Of a stretch of 23,439 nt of DNA, positions 7,108 through 13,893 are shown piece by piece (position 1 is the first letter of the stretch; every line of letters starts with the position of its first letter). Origin of the DNA: Thioalkalivibrio sp. (GTDB taxonomy: Bacteria > Pseudomonadota > Gammaproteobacteria > Ectothiorhodospirales > Ectothiorhodospiraceae). The DNA lies in NCBI GenBank assembly GCA_007136145.1, contig SLHN01000066.1, positions 1 to 23,439 of the forward strand, in the 5' to 3' direction. Under the pieces are notes generated by a model. It searched no databases. It had not been told where the DNA came from and worked only from the letters and a program-made list of their open reading frames with translations. Both the position numbers and the translations under genes were made by a program.

Positions 7108-7617
7108 AGGCGAGTTGAGCTACAATCCCCGCCGGTTTCCAACCGGGATAGATGGGCCTTGGCCGCGACCTGCCTTTTCGCATCGGCCACGACGGATCGC
7201 TAATTCAGGACGATCGGCACCGGGCCGCCGGGTCATTGAATGGTGTCTCGATCAGAACACCCCACGGTTCGATGCCCCTGGACAGGCACCCACTGGCCCG
7301 AAACCTTGTTCGGCCACGATAGGGCCAAGATACGACCAACAGAGACCAGCTACCCCCTGCACGACACCCAGGGGCTACCGTTCCCGAATAACCCGGAAGA
7401 ATCAGCCAAATTCCCTGTTTCTGGTCAATTTTTTGACTTGGAAACACATGACTCGGAAACTGAGGAGCAGAAACAGGCCCGTGCAAAATGAGCCCGACCC
7501 GTGTTTTGCCGGTATTCTGGCCCGACGCACAGCAGATGACGGCGCCATTTCCGCCACACCCGACATCAGCCGTTTGCCAGGTGTCCGGACCAGTAGCCTG
7601 CCGGAGGAGAGTGCCGT
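7108..7617. other. 510-bp gene-free stretch upstream of the two-component operon
   Basis: The open frames here lack any recognisable protein pattern and seem random. The stretch does hold an inverted repeat with internal direct repeats (7414-7477) and a GGAGGA Shine-Dalgarno at about 7603-7608 for the kinase gene. I find no tRNA and no clear sigma-70 promoter; TTGACT at 7434 lacks a good -10. Confidence 0.65.
7414..7477. promoter_or_regulatory. Inverted repeat enclosing direct repeats upstream of the kinase operon
   Basis: CCTGTTTCTG (7414-7423) is perfectly complementary to CAGAAACAGG (7468-7477). Between them lie two near-identical 11-mers, GACTTGGAAAC (7435-7445) and GACTCGGAAAC (7450-7460), 15 bp apart. 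It could be a regulator binding site or an mRNA structure about 140 bp before the kinase start. Confidence 0.4.
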
Positions 7618-9273
7618 ATGAGAATTCCCGTAAGAGCACCACAGCCACGAGGGTCATCCAGTGTGGCCAACTGGCTGATTCGCCCTGGTAAAGGCTGGCA
7701 TCACAAGGCGCGGGGCATGACCCAGAATCACATGTTCCTGCCACTGGCGGTGATCAGCGTGGCCCTGCTGATTGCTCTGGGAATGAATGCCTGGATCGTT
7801 TTCACCACCTGGACCTCGATCCCGTATCTGGTCGTTCAGTCCTTCGTGCTCTGGATCGGCTTTCTGGCCACACTCACCGTCCCTGTGGTCATCTACCACC
7901 ACCTGGTCGCGCCACTGTTTCATCTGCGCCATTGGGCGCACCGGGTGCGCGGAGGCAACCTTGCGGCACGCATACCGGTACCGGTAACCGGCGAGTTCGC
8001 CGAACTTGCAAAGGACGTAAACACTCTCACCGAGCAACTTCAGCGCCTGACCCGCGAAATGCGGGAGGAAGTGGGGGTGCAGACGCAGCGCCTGGAAGAC
8101 AAGTCCCACACATTGGAGGTCCTGTACGACGTGGCGGCAAGCATCAACATGTCCCGCGATCTCGACGACCTGCTCACCCGTTTTCTCTACAGCCTGAAAC
8201 GTACACTCGGCGCTCGCGCCGCAACCGCCCGCCTGCTTACCGCCGACGGACAGATGCGACTGGTGGCCAATCTTGGTTTCGAGGCCAACAATACCCATTG
8301 CCGCGACACACTCCCGATCGGGCGTTGCGTCTGCGGCAAGGTCATCGGCGGTAACGAGATGCTCTGGAAGGCCAACGTCCACGAGTGCGGCAGGGTCTGT
8401 GGGGACCAGGACCAGGAGCAGGAAGAAGAACCGGCGATGCTTGCAGTGCCTCTGCAGCATCAGGGCCACACACTCGGTGTTTACAGCCTGTTCCTGGACG
8501 AGTGGCCGACCAACCTGAACGAGGATATGGACAACCTTCTGACCAGCATCGGTCGGCACCTCGGGATGGCCATCGAAAAGGCCCGTCTGGACGAGGAGGC
8601 TCAACGGCTTACGATCATGGAAGAACGCACCCATCTCGCCCACGAACTGCACGACTCGCTGGCCCAGACGCTGGCGAGCCTCGGTTTTCGCGTAGGCGCG
8701 CTCGAGCAAACACTGGACCGCAGCCGTCCGGCGGCACTGCACCGCGACGTCGACCTGATCAAGGAAAACCTGTCGAGGGCCAACACCGAGTTGCGTGAGC
8801 TGATCAACCATTTCCGAGCACCCATGCATCGCGAGGGCCTGATTTCCGCGATGGAAAAAGTGGTTGACGAGTTCCGGCGTGAAACCGGCATCGGTATTTT
8901 TCTGCAGCAGGAATGGCAGTCGCGCAAGCTGCCGGTCGAAATGGAAACGGAGGTTTTGCGCATCGTTCAGGAGGCCCTGAGCAATATCCGCAAGCACGCC
9001 AACGCGCAACAGGTACGCATACTCCTTCGGGCTGAAAGCCACGGCGAGTTCAGGGTAATGGTCGAGGACGATGGCTGTGGTATCGAGGGCGTGGCCAAGG
9101 GTGGTCCCGGGGAACACATCGGCCTGAACGTCATGCAGGAGCGCGCAGCGCGTCTGGACGGGGATTTTCGAATTGAAACCGAACCGGGGGAAGGCACACG
9201 AGTAACGCTTCGGTTCCAGTACCCCAAGGCAGAGACGCTCGAGTTCCAGCCACGGGCAAAGGTCGTGCAATGA
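7618..9273 (+). CDS. Sensor histidine kinase, NarX/NreB-like (HAMP-GAF-HisKA_3-HATPase)
   Basis: The 551-residue kinase has two membrane helices (about 41-63 and 70-95) with only a very short loop between them, then a HAMP segment (about 96-150), a GAF domain (about 165-322), HisKA_3 with the phospho-acceptor His345 in HLAHELHDSLAQ, and HATPase_c (N box EALSNIRKH about 452-460, G box DDGCG at 484-488). The lack of a periplasmic domain suggests sensing by the GAF domain or the membrane. The GAF part carries five cysteines (228, 237, 239, 257, 261) that may bind a metal, Fe-S or haem cofactor. It would phosphorylate the NarL-type regulator whose start overlaps its stop (ATGA). The ATG at 7618 follows GGAGGA. 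The signal is unknown; I would not call it NarX itself. Confidence 0.93.
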   Translation: MRIPVRAPQPRGSSSVANWLIRPGKGWHHKARGMTQNHMFLPLAVISVALLIALGMNAWIVFTTWTSIPYLVVQSFVLWIGFLATLTVPVVIYHHLVAPLFHLRHWAHRVRGGNLAARIPVPVTGEFAELAKDVNTLTEQLQRLTREMREEVGVQTQRLEDKSHTLEVLYDVAASINMSRDLDDLLTRFLYSLKRTLGARAATARLLTADGQMRLVANLGFEANNTHCRDTLPIGRCVCGKVIGGNEMLWKANVHECGRVCGDQDQEQEEEPAMLAVPLQHQGHTLGVYSLFLDEWPTNLNEDMDNLLTSIGRHLGMAIEKARLDEEAQRLTIMEERTHLAHELHDSLAQTLASLGFRVGALEQTLDRSRPAALHRDVDLIKENLSRANTELRELINHFRAPMHREGLISAMEKVVDEFRRETGIGIFLQQEWQSRKLPVEMETEVLRIVQEALSNIRKHANAQQVRILLRAESHGEFRVMVEDDGCGIEGVAKGGPGEHIGLNVMQERAARLDGDFRIETEPGEGTRVTLRFQYPKAETLEFQPRAKVVQ

Positions 9274-9953
9274 CCCAGCGCGTCCTCCTGATCGATGATC
9301 ACACGCTGTTCCGGGAAGGACTCCAGGAGTTGCTGGCCCGGCATGACATTGAGACTGTCGGCGCGGTCGGGGACGGCGAGTCCGGGATCCGTCTGGCGCG
9401 CGAACTATTGCCCGACGTGATCTTGCTCGACATGCGAATGCCGAGTATGAACGGGCTTGAGGTGTTACGGCGCCTGCGCCAGAACGGATTACAAATGCCG
9501 ATCGTGATGCTGACCACCAGCACCGAGGAAAGCGACCTGATCGAATGCCTCCGCAACGGAGCACAGGGCTATCTGCTGAAGGAGATGCAGCCCGGCGACC
9601 TGGTAAAAGCGCTCGAGGAAATCATCGAAGGCAAGACCGTGGTCGCCCCGCACCTCGCCCAACTGCTTGTGCGCGTGGTGCAGGGGCAGCCCGAAACGGC
9701 GGAGAACGAAGCCGGCCCCTTCGATAACCTGACCCCGCGGGAAGGGGAGATACTGAACCTATTGGCGGAGGGTCAGAGCAACAAGGTGATTGCGCGCAAC
9801 CTGGGGATCTCCGACGGCACGGTAAAACTGCACGTCAAGGCCATCCTGCGCAAGCTCGGCGTGCATTCGCGGGTGGAAGCCGCGGTTCTCGCCGTGCAGC
9901 ATGGCCTGAGCGGGAACACTCCTCGCGGCACGGAGCCTTCCGGCAACCTGTAA
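9270..9953 (+). CDS. NarL/FixJ-family response regulator
   Basis: The 227-residue protein has a receiver domain (1-125) with acidic pocket Asp9-Asp10, phospho-acceptor Asp54 (LLDMRMPSMNG), Thr82/Thr83 and Lys104. A short linker leads to a LuxR-type helix-turn-helix (about 152-210) with LTPREGEILNLLAEG and the recognition part ISDGTVKLHVKAIL. This is the architecture of a DNA-binding transcription regulator activated by phosphorylation. Its ATG overlaps the kinase stop by four bases, so the pair is co-translated. The target genes are not evident. The repeats at 7414-7477 are a candidate autoregulatory site. Confidence 0.96.
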   Translation: MTQRVLLIDDHTLFREGLQELLARHDIETVGAVGDGESGIRLARELLPDVILLDMRMPSMNGLEVLRRLRQNGLQMPIVMLTTSTEESDLIECLRNGAQGYLLKEMQPGDLVKALEEIIEGKTVVAPHLAQLLVRVVQGQPETAENEAGPFDNLTPREGEILNLLAEGQSNKVIARNLGISDGTVKLHVKAILRKLGVHSRVEAAVLAVQHGLSGNTPRGTEPSGNL

Positions 9954-9998
9954 CGCCGCGGACTCAGCCCCCCTGCACACCTCCTCCCGCTGCCCGAT

Positions 9999-10020
9999 TG
10001 GCTGCGCCCACTGGCAGCCA
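9999..10020. terminator. Possible hairpin between convergent genes
   Basis: TGGCTGC (9999-10005) pairs with GCAGCCA (10014-10020) across an 8-nt loop, between the ends of the response regulator gene and the leftward S24-like gene. It has no T tract on either strand, so termination is doubtful. Confidence 0.3.
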
Positions 10021-10044
10021 GCGAGGGCAGGTTACAAGCCTGCC

Positions 10045-10374
10045 TCAGCCGTAGTGCTTGTGCTGGGAGCGGCGCCGTCCTGCTCGTTGGGTCACTACAC
10101 CAACGATCGCCTGTGGACCCGGAATCTCAAGGCGTCGGTGGTCTTCCTTCAGGGCCACGAGGTAATACGTTCCGTCCTCGATCAGCAACTGCCGGAAGAG
10201 GTGCTCGCCATCGAGTTGCGCAACCACGAAACTGCCGCTTTCCACCACGCCCGACGGATCCACGATAATGATCACGCCGTGTTCGAATTCTGGCGCCATG
10301 CTGTCACCAAGCACTTGTAAAGCGAACGGCTCGCTACTGGAGCAACCGCCCATGCTGGGCATGTCCATGCTCAT
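10045..10374 (-). CDS. LexA/S24-fold protein without helix-turn-helix, coupled to cysG
   Basis: The 109-residue protein is a stand-alone peptidase S24-like domain. Residues 18-56 (ALQVLGDSMAPEFEHGVIII...VVAQLDGE) match the core of LexA and signal-peptidase-like folds, with the nucleophile position Ser25 retained. The general-base Lys, expected around residue 61 (DGEHLFRQLL), is Arg in my alignment with LexA, so self-cleavage is unlikely. There is no DNA-binding domain. Its ATG overlaps the cysG stop by four bases (ATGA), so it is translated with cysG. A regulatory or chaperone-like role in sirohaem formation can only be guessed. The basic, His-containing tail (RRRSQHKHYG) is notable. Confidence 0.85.
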   Translation of the reverse strand: MSMDMPSMGGCSSSEPFALQVLGDSMAPEFEHGVIIIVDPSGVVESGSFVVAQLDGEHLFRQLLIEDGTYYLVALKEDHRRLEIPGPQAIVGVVTQRAGRRRSQHKHYG

Positions 10375-11849
10375 GCCGGCTGCTTCTCTTCCGCCGAGAT
10401 AGCCGCAGCCGCCGGGGCGGCATGTCCATGGCTGCTGAACAGACTATGGGCTGTGTGGTCGGATCCAGGCCGGAACCACTTCAGGCGTTCGTGCAGGGCA
10501 ACCACTTCACCGACAATGATCAGCGTCGGAGGCTGCACATCGTGTTCCCTGACCTGTTCCGGCAAGGTATCCAGCGTCCCGATCAATACCCGCTGATTCT
10601 GGGTCGTCCCTTGCTCCACCAGAGCGACAGGCGTCGAACCCGGACGACCATGCGCCTTCAGCTCCCGACAGATGATTGGCAGGCCGAGCAGCCCCATATA
10701 GAAAACCACTGTCTGCGCCGGCTGCGCGAGCATGTTCCAGTTCAGATCGATGGTTCCGTTCTTGAGATGCCCGGTTGCAAAGATCAGTGACTGGGCGTAA
10801 TCCCGGTGGGTCAGCGGGATACCAGCAAATGACGCGCAGCCAGCGGCCGCCGTGACCCCAGGGACGACCTGAAAAGGAATACCCTCCTGCATCAGGGAAT
10901 CGATCTCCTCTCCGCCGCGACCGAAGATGAACGGGTCACCACCCTTCAGCCGCAGAACCCTGTTGCCCTCCTTGGCAAGCTTGACCAGAAGCCGGTTGAT
11001 GTCTTCCTGTGGCAGCGCGTGGTCGTTGCGACGCTTGCCCGCATAAATCATCTCGGCATCGCGGCGCACCAACTCCAGAATCCCCGGGGACACCAGGTTG
11101 TCGTAGACGACGACGTCGGCCAGTTGCATCAGCCGCAGAGCCCGGAACGTGAGCAAGTCCGGGTCCCCCGGTCCCGCACCGACCAGAAACACCTCGCCAC
11201 CGCCATCACGCTGGTCAAGGCCTTCTTCCAATGCTTCGTCGACCAACTTTCGGGCAGCGTCGTCGCGCCCCGAGAGCACGAGTTCGGTGAGAGGACCTTC
11301 AAGCAGACGTTCCCAGAACCGACGCCGGAGTTCGGGGTTGGGCATGCGTGCCTTGGCCCGATCCCGGAACGCTTCCAGCATCGCAGCCAGGCGTCCATAA
11401 CTGGCGGGTATGAAACTTTCGATCCGCGACCGTAGCAGCCGCGCGAGGACCGGCGAGGCACCGCCTGTCGAGATGGCAACCTGAAGCGGTGAACGGTCGA
11501 TCATCGAAGGGGTGATGAACGTACAGAGCTCGGGCCGATCGACCACGTTCACTGGCACGAAACTCGCGGTCGCGACTTCGGAGATGTGGCGGTTCACGTC
11601 CTCATCGTCGGTGGCGGCAACCACCAGTACCCGCCGCGCGATGTCGCCATCCTCGAAGCGCCGCTCCAGATGCTCAATCTCGCTGGCTTCGCGCAACCGA
11701 ACCAGTTCCGGACACAGTTCAGGAGCCACGACCGTGACCCGAGCCCCGGCCTTGCGCAGCAAGGTGACCTTGCGCATGGCGACGTTACCGCCTCCCACCA
11801 CCAGGCAGGGACGGTCGTTCAGCTTCATGAAGAGTGGGTAGTTGTCCAT
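10371..11849 (-). CDS. cysG: Sirohaem synthase CysG (methyltransferase/dehydrogenase/ferrochelatase)
   Basis: The 492-residue trifunctional enzyme converts uroporphyrinogen III to sirohaem, the cofactor of sulfite and nitrite reductases. The N-terminal dehydrogenase/ferrochelatase module has the NAD loop LVVGGGNVAMRK (17-28) and the catalytic Asp104 in NVVDRP. Residue 128 is Thr, where Salmonella CysG has Ser128. A helical linker follows (about 140-215), then the SAM uroporphyrinogen methyltransferase: FLVGAGPGDPDLLT (222-235), VVYDNLVSPG (about 248-257) and RLKGGDPFIFGRGGEE (301-316), with Met386 at the equivalent of Met382. A His-containing tail extends from about 460 (HTAHSLFSSHGH). It lies 17 nt after grxC and overlaps the S24-like gene, suggesting one operon with Sel1 and grxC. 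Confidence 0.97.
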   Translation of the reverse strand: MDNYPLFMKLNDRPCLVVGGGNVAMRKVTLLRKAGARVTVVAPELCPELVRLREASEIEHLERRFEDGDIARRVLVVAATDDEDVNRHISEVATASFVPVNVVDRPELCTFITPSMIDRSPLQVAISTGGASPVLARLLRSRIESFIPASYGRLAAMLEAFRDRAKARMPNPELRRRFWERLLEGPLTELVLSGRDDAARKLVDEALEEGLDQRDGGGEVFLVGAGPGDPDLLTFRALRLMQLADVVVYDNLVSPGILELVRRDAEMIYAGKRRNDHALPQEDINRLLVKLAKEGNRVLRLKGGDPFIFGRGGEEIDSLMQEGIPFQVVPGVTAAAGCASFAGIPLTHRDYAQSLIFATGHLKNGTIDLNWNMLAQPAQTVVFYMGLLGLPIICRELKAHGRPGSTPVALVEQGTTQNQRVLIGTLDTLPEQVREHDVQPPTLIIVGEVVALHERLKWFRPGSDHTAHSLFSSHGHAAPAAAAISAEEKQPA

Positions 11850-11866
11850 ATTCGGTCAATCCATCG

Positions 11867-12139
11867 TCAGGGTTTTCGAACCGCTTCGAGCAACTCGTTC
11901 AGTTCGCCATCCATATCCAGCTCGACCAGATCATCAAAGCCGCCAACGTGACGGTCACCGATGAACACCTGGGGTACCGTTCGCTGCCCCGTGAGGCGTG
12001 CCATCTCGGCGAATCCTTTTCGGGAATCGTCAATACGGATGATGTCGAGATGCTCGCCCACTCCTCTGCGCTGCAGCAGGGCTTCCGCACGATCACAGAA
12101 GGGGCAGGTCTCGATACGATAGAGGCGTACCCGGGTCAT
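11867..12139 (-). CDS. grxC: Glutaredoxin 3
   Basis: The 90-residue protein is a class I dithiol glutaredoxin that uses glutathione to reduce disulfides in the cytoplasm. The active site is CPFC at 12-15, the cis-proline glutathione-binding stretch is TVPQVFIGDRHVGGFDDL (about 54-71), and the size is normal. I start it at the ATG at 12139 because the family begins right at VRLYRIETC; a longer frame upstream has no family match. It is between a Sel1-repeat gene (31 nt upstream) and cysG (17 nt downstream). Linking a glutaredoxin with sirohaem synthesis may reflect sulfur assimilation, which is inference. Confidence 0.94.
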   Translation of the reverse strand: MTRVRLYRIETCPFCDRAEALLQRRGVGEHLDIIRIDDSRKGFAEMARLTGQRTVPQVFIGDRHVGGFDDLVELDMDGELNELLEAVRKP

Positions 12140-12170
12140 CGCGGACACTTCACTTGGCTCGAAAACACGT

Positions 12171-12632
12171 TCAGCGGTACATGGACTCGATCTCGGCGGG
12201 ATCAAATCCCGCCGAGATGTACCAGCGCCGCGCGGCCTCCAGATCACGTTCGACACCCGTGCCCTGGGCGTACATCAGGGCCAGCGTGGTCTTGGAGCCC
12301 GCTAGACCCTGCGCCGCGGCCTTCTCGAACCACTGAACGGCCTCGGTCGGCTCCTTGTCCAGACAGTCACCCTCCATGTACATGAATCCAAGGCCATGCT
12401 GAGCCATCGCAAAACCCTGCTCAGCCGCCGCCCGCATCCAGCGCGCGGCTTCCTCCGGCTTGCGCGTTACACCAAGGCCGTTCTGGCACATGATCGCGAC
12501 ACGATACTGCGCATCGGCATGCCCGGCCTCGGCCAATGGGTACAGCGCCTGCATCGATTGCGAGAAATGTTTGGACTCGAAGGCTGCAATGCCGCTTTCG
12601 AGGCTCATCAGGTCATCGTCGGAAAGTTGCAT
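12171..12632 (-). CDS. Sel1-repeat (TPR-like) protein
   Basis: The 153-residue protein consists of about three to four Sel1-like repeats, for example AQYRVAIMCQNGLGVTRKPE (about 41-60), AQHGLGFMYMEG (about 77-88) and TLALMYAQGTGVERDLEAA (about 114-132), each with the A-x2-L/V-x2-M/Y...G-x-G-V pattern followed by a charged helix. Such repeats form a solenoid for protein binding. There is no signal peptide, so it is probably cytoplasmic. It is the first gene of the leftward set Sel1-grxC-cysG-S24. The ATG at 12632 has a weak GGATGG ahead of it. The binding partner is unknown. Confidence 0.9.
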   Translation of the reverse strand: MQLSDDDLMSLESGIAAFESKHFSQSMQALYPLAEAGHADAQYRVAIMCQNGLGVTRKPEEAARWMRAAAEQGFAMAQHGLGFMYMEGDCLDKEPTEAVQWFEKAAAQGLAGSKTTLALMYAQGTGVERDLEAARRWYISAGFDPAEIESMYR

Positions 12633-12940
12633 GGTCCATCCGGAAAAATCTGGGTTGGCCCGATGCCGCCGAGTGGGCGGCCGCGAGGGGCAGCATCCGC
12701 GCGGATCAGGATCTGGGACCGTGCATGGTGCCGCAACATGGCCGACGCGTTAACCCTCTCGATAGGGATATACGGTACCGCGGGCGCGAAGCCTATACTT
12801 CGCCCCGTTTGGTTCGGGCTCGTCCTCGGCATAGCCCGCCCCCCTGCCGGCTTTCCTCTCAGGCCGGCTGCGCCCGGAACAGCAGGACACGCCGGAAACG
12901 GCGTTCCCGGCACATCATTCAACGTCTGGAGGAGAAAGGC
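12633..12940. other. 308-bp divergent intergenic region
   Basis: This lies between the leftward Sel1 gene and the rightward 66-aa gene and must hold both promoters. TATACT at 12794-12799 is a good -10 for the rightward gene, although the base 17 bp upstream is a poor -35. That -10 sits in the loop of an imperfect inverted repeat, GGGCGCGAAG/CTTCGCCCC. Nothing else is clear. Confidence 0.5.
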
Positions 12941-13141
12941 ATGGACACGAAGACCTTGTACGAAACATCGACCAAGATGGAAAGCGCCGGGGTGGACCCC
13001 GCCTACGTGCTTGGCTGGCAGAGCGGTTTTCTGCACAACCCCAAGCTCGAGGAGCAACGAGTGACGGAAGCGTACGACGCCGGCTACAACGACGGCCTGG
13101 AAGGTAAGACTGATGGGTACAGTGCCTGGACCCAGCAATAA
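12941..13141 (+). CDS. Small 66-aa protein of unknown function
   Basis: The 66-residue protein has an excellent Shine-Dalgarno (GGAGGAGAAAGGC before the ATG) and is followed 32 bp later by a strong terminator, so it is almost certainly expressed as its own unit. The sequence is acidic and soluble. It has a middle VDPAYVLGWQSGFLHNPK and a C-terminal AYDAGYNDGLEGKTDGY, with glycine/tyrosine spacing of the G-Y-x-D-G type seen in several small proteins. No catalytic motif, signal peptide or membrane helix is seen. I do not recognise a named family. Its neighbours are a divergent Sel1 gene and a separate DUF2237 gene. Confidence 0.8.
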   Translation: MDTKTLYETSTKMESAGVDPAYVLGWQSGFLHNPKLEEQRVTEAYDAGYNDGLEGKTDGYSAWTQQ

Positions 13142-13173
13142 GCAACCGCCAAAGCGACCGCAACGTAAAGCCG

Positions 13174-13198
13174 AACCGCCCTCCGGGGCGGTTTTTTT
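13174..13198 (+). terminator. Rho-independent terminator of the 66-aa gene
   Basis: AACCGCCC, loop TCCG, GGGCGGTT, then a T tract. The 8-bp GC-rich stem followed by Ts is a textbook terminator and separates the small gene from the DUF2237 gene. Confidence 0.93.
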
Positions 13199-13251
13199 GT
13201 GCCTGGGTCCGCACAGCACAGCATCCGATCGGATCGTGACAGCCCTTTCCG

Positions 13252-13280
13252 CTGACTGGCGGCTTGTCGGACCGTATACT
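13252..13280 (+). promoter_or_regulatory. Sigma-70-like promoter of the DUF2237 gene
   Basis: CTGACT at 13252-13257, a 17-bp spacer and TATACT at 13275-13280 form a near-consensus promoter. The start codon follows 36 bp after the -10. Confidence 0.7.
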
Positions 13281-13316
13281 CAACCACATTCGGACACCGC
13301 AACAAGGGGGCGATCA

Positions 13317-13712
13317 ATGGACGGCGGACCACCGGGCAGAGAACCCACACTGAATGTACTCGGGCAACCGTTGGTTCCCTGCTCCAACGGCGAGCCGGTG
13401 ACCGGTTTCTACCGTGATGGCGATTGCAGTACCGGTCCGGACGATCTGGGCCGGCATGTCGTCTGTGCCCGGGTTACCGCCGAGTTCCTGGCGTTCTCCA
13501 AAGCCCGGGGAAATGACCTATCGACTCCGGTCCCGGCGTTCGGGTTTCCCGGCCTGAAACCAGGAGACCGGTGGTGCCTTTGCGCCGCCCGCTGGAAAGA
13601 GGCGTTTGAAGCCGGTGCAGCCCCGAGGGTGGTGCTTATGGCAACGCATCAGAAGGCGTTGGACATCGTCAGTCTGGCCGACCTGAAGCGGTACGCGATC
13701 GATCTGTCCTGA
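13317..13712 (+). CDS. DUF2237 family protein
   Basis: The 131-residue protein matches DUF2237 over nearly its full length: NVLGQPLVPCSNGEPVTGFYR near the start, then TGPDDLGRHVVCARVTAEFL, the hallmark FSKARGNDLSTPVP, GFPGLKPGDRWCLCAARW, and an ending ATHQKALDIVSLADLKR. The family is widespread and has no assigned activity. Cysteines at 22, 37, 50, 87 and 89 are typical and could bind metal. I start at the ATG at 13317, after AAGGGGG; a longer frame upstream runs through the terminator and promoter and is rejected. It is monocistronic, with its own promoter. A repeat copy begins 21 bp after the stop. Confidence 0.93.
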   Translation: MDGGPPGREPTLNVLGQPLVPCSNGEPVTGFYRDGDCSTGPDDLGRHVVCARVTAEFLAFSKARGNDLSTPVPAFGFPGLKPGDRWCLCAARWKEAFEAGAAPRVVLMATHQKALDIVSLADLKRYAIDLS

Positions 13713-13733
13713 TCGAGCATGGCTCACCAACCG

Positions 13734-13893
13734 TCATGGCGCCGGTGGCCACCCCGAACCATGAAAGGTTCAAGCGCAGGGTGCCAATGAGCGCAGCGAA
13801 TTGCGCCACTCGAGGCCCGGAGGCCAGCCGGCGCGATATCGGTGCGGTTCGGCTTCGCCTCACGGCACCCTGCGCAACCTCTTTCACGCTAAC
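13734..13893 (+). repeat. Dispersed palindromic repeat, copy C
   Basis: It is about 85-90% similar to copy B over its full length, including the leader TCATGGCGCCGG and ACCATGAAAGGTTCAAGC. Here the core ends are GCAGGGTG (13776) and CACCCTGC (13873), each changed to keep pairing. The tail CTTTCACGCTAAC overlaps the stop codon of the leftward desaturase gene. Confidence 0.88.

Noticed and set aside
7654..9564. A 636-codon open frame on the minus strand
   Set aside because: It lies wholly opposite the histidine kinase and regulator genes, which show clear domains; its own translation has none. It is a shadow in GC-rich DNA.
7618..9953. Naming the two-component pair narX/narL
   Set aside because: The kinase lacks the periplasmic nitrate-binding domain with its P-box, and no nitrate-respiration genes are nearby.
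13113..13316. N-terminal extension of the DUF2237 gene
   Set aside because: It would run through the terminator at 13174-13198 and the promoter at 13252-13280; family homology starts only after 13317.
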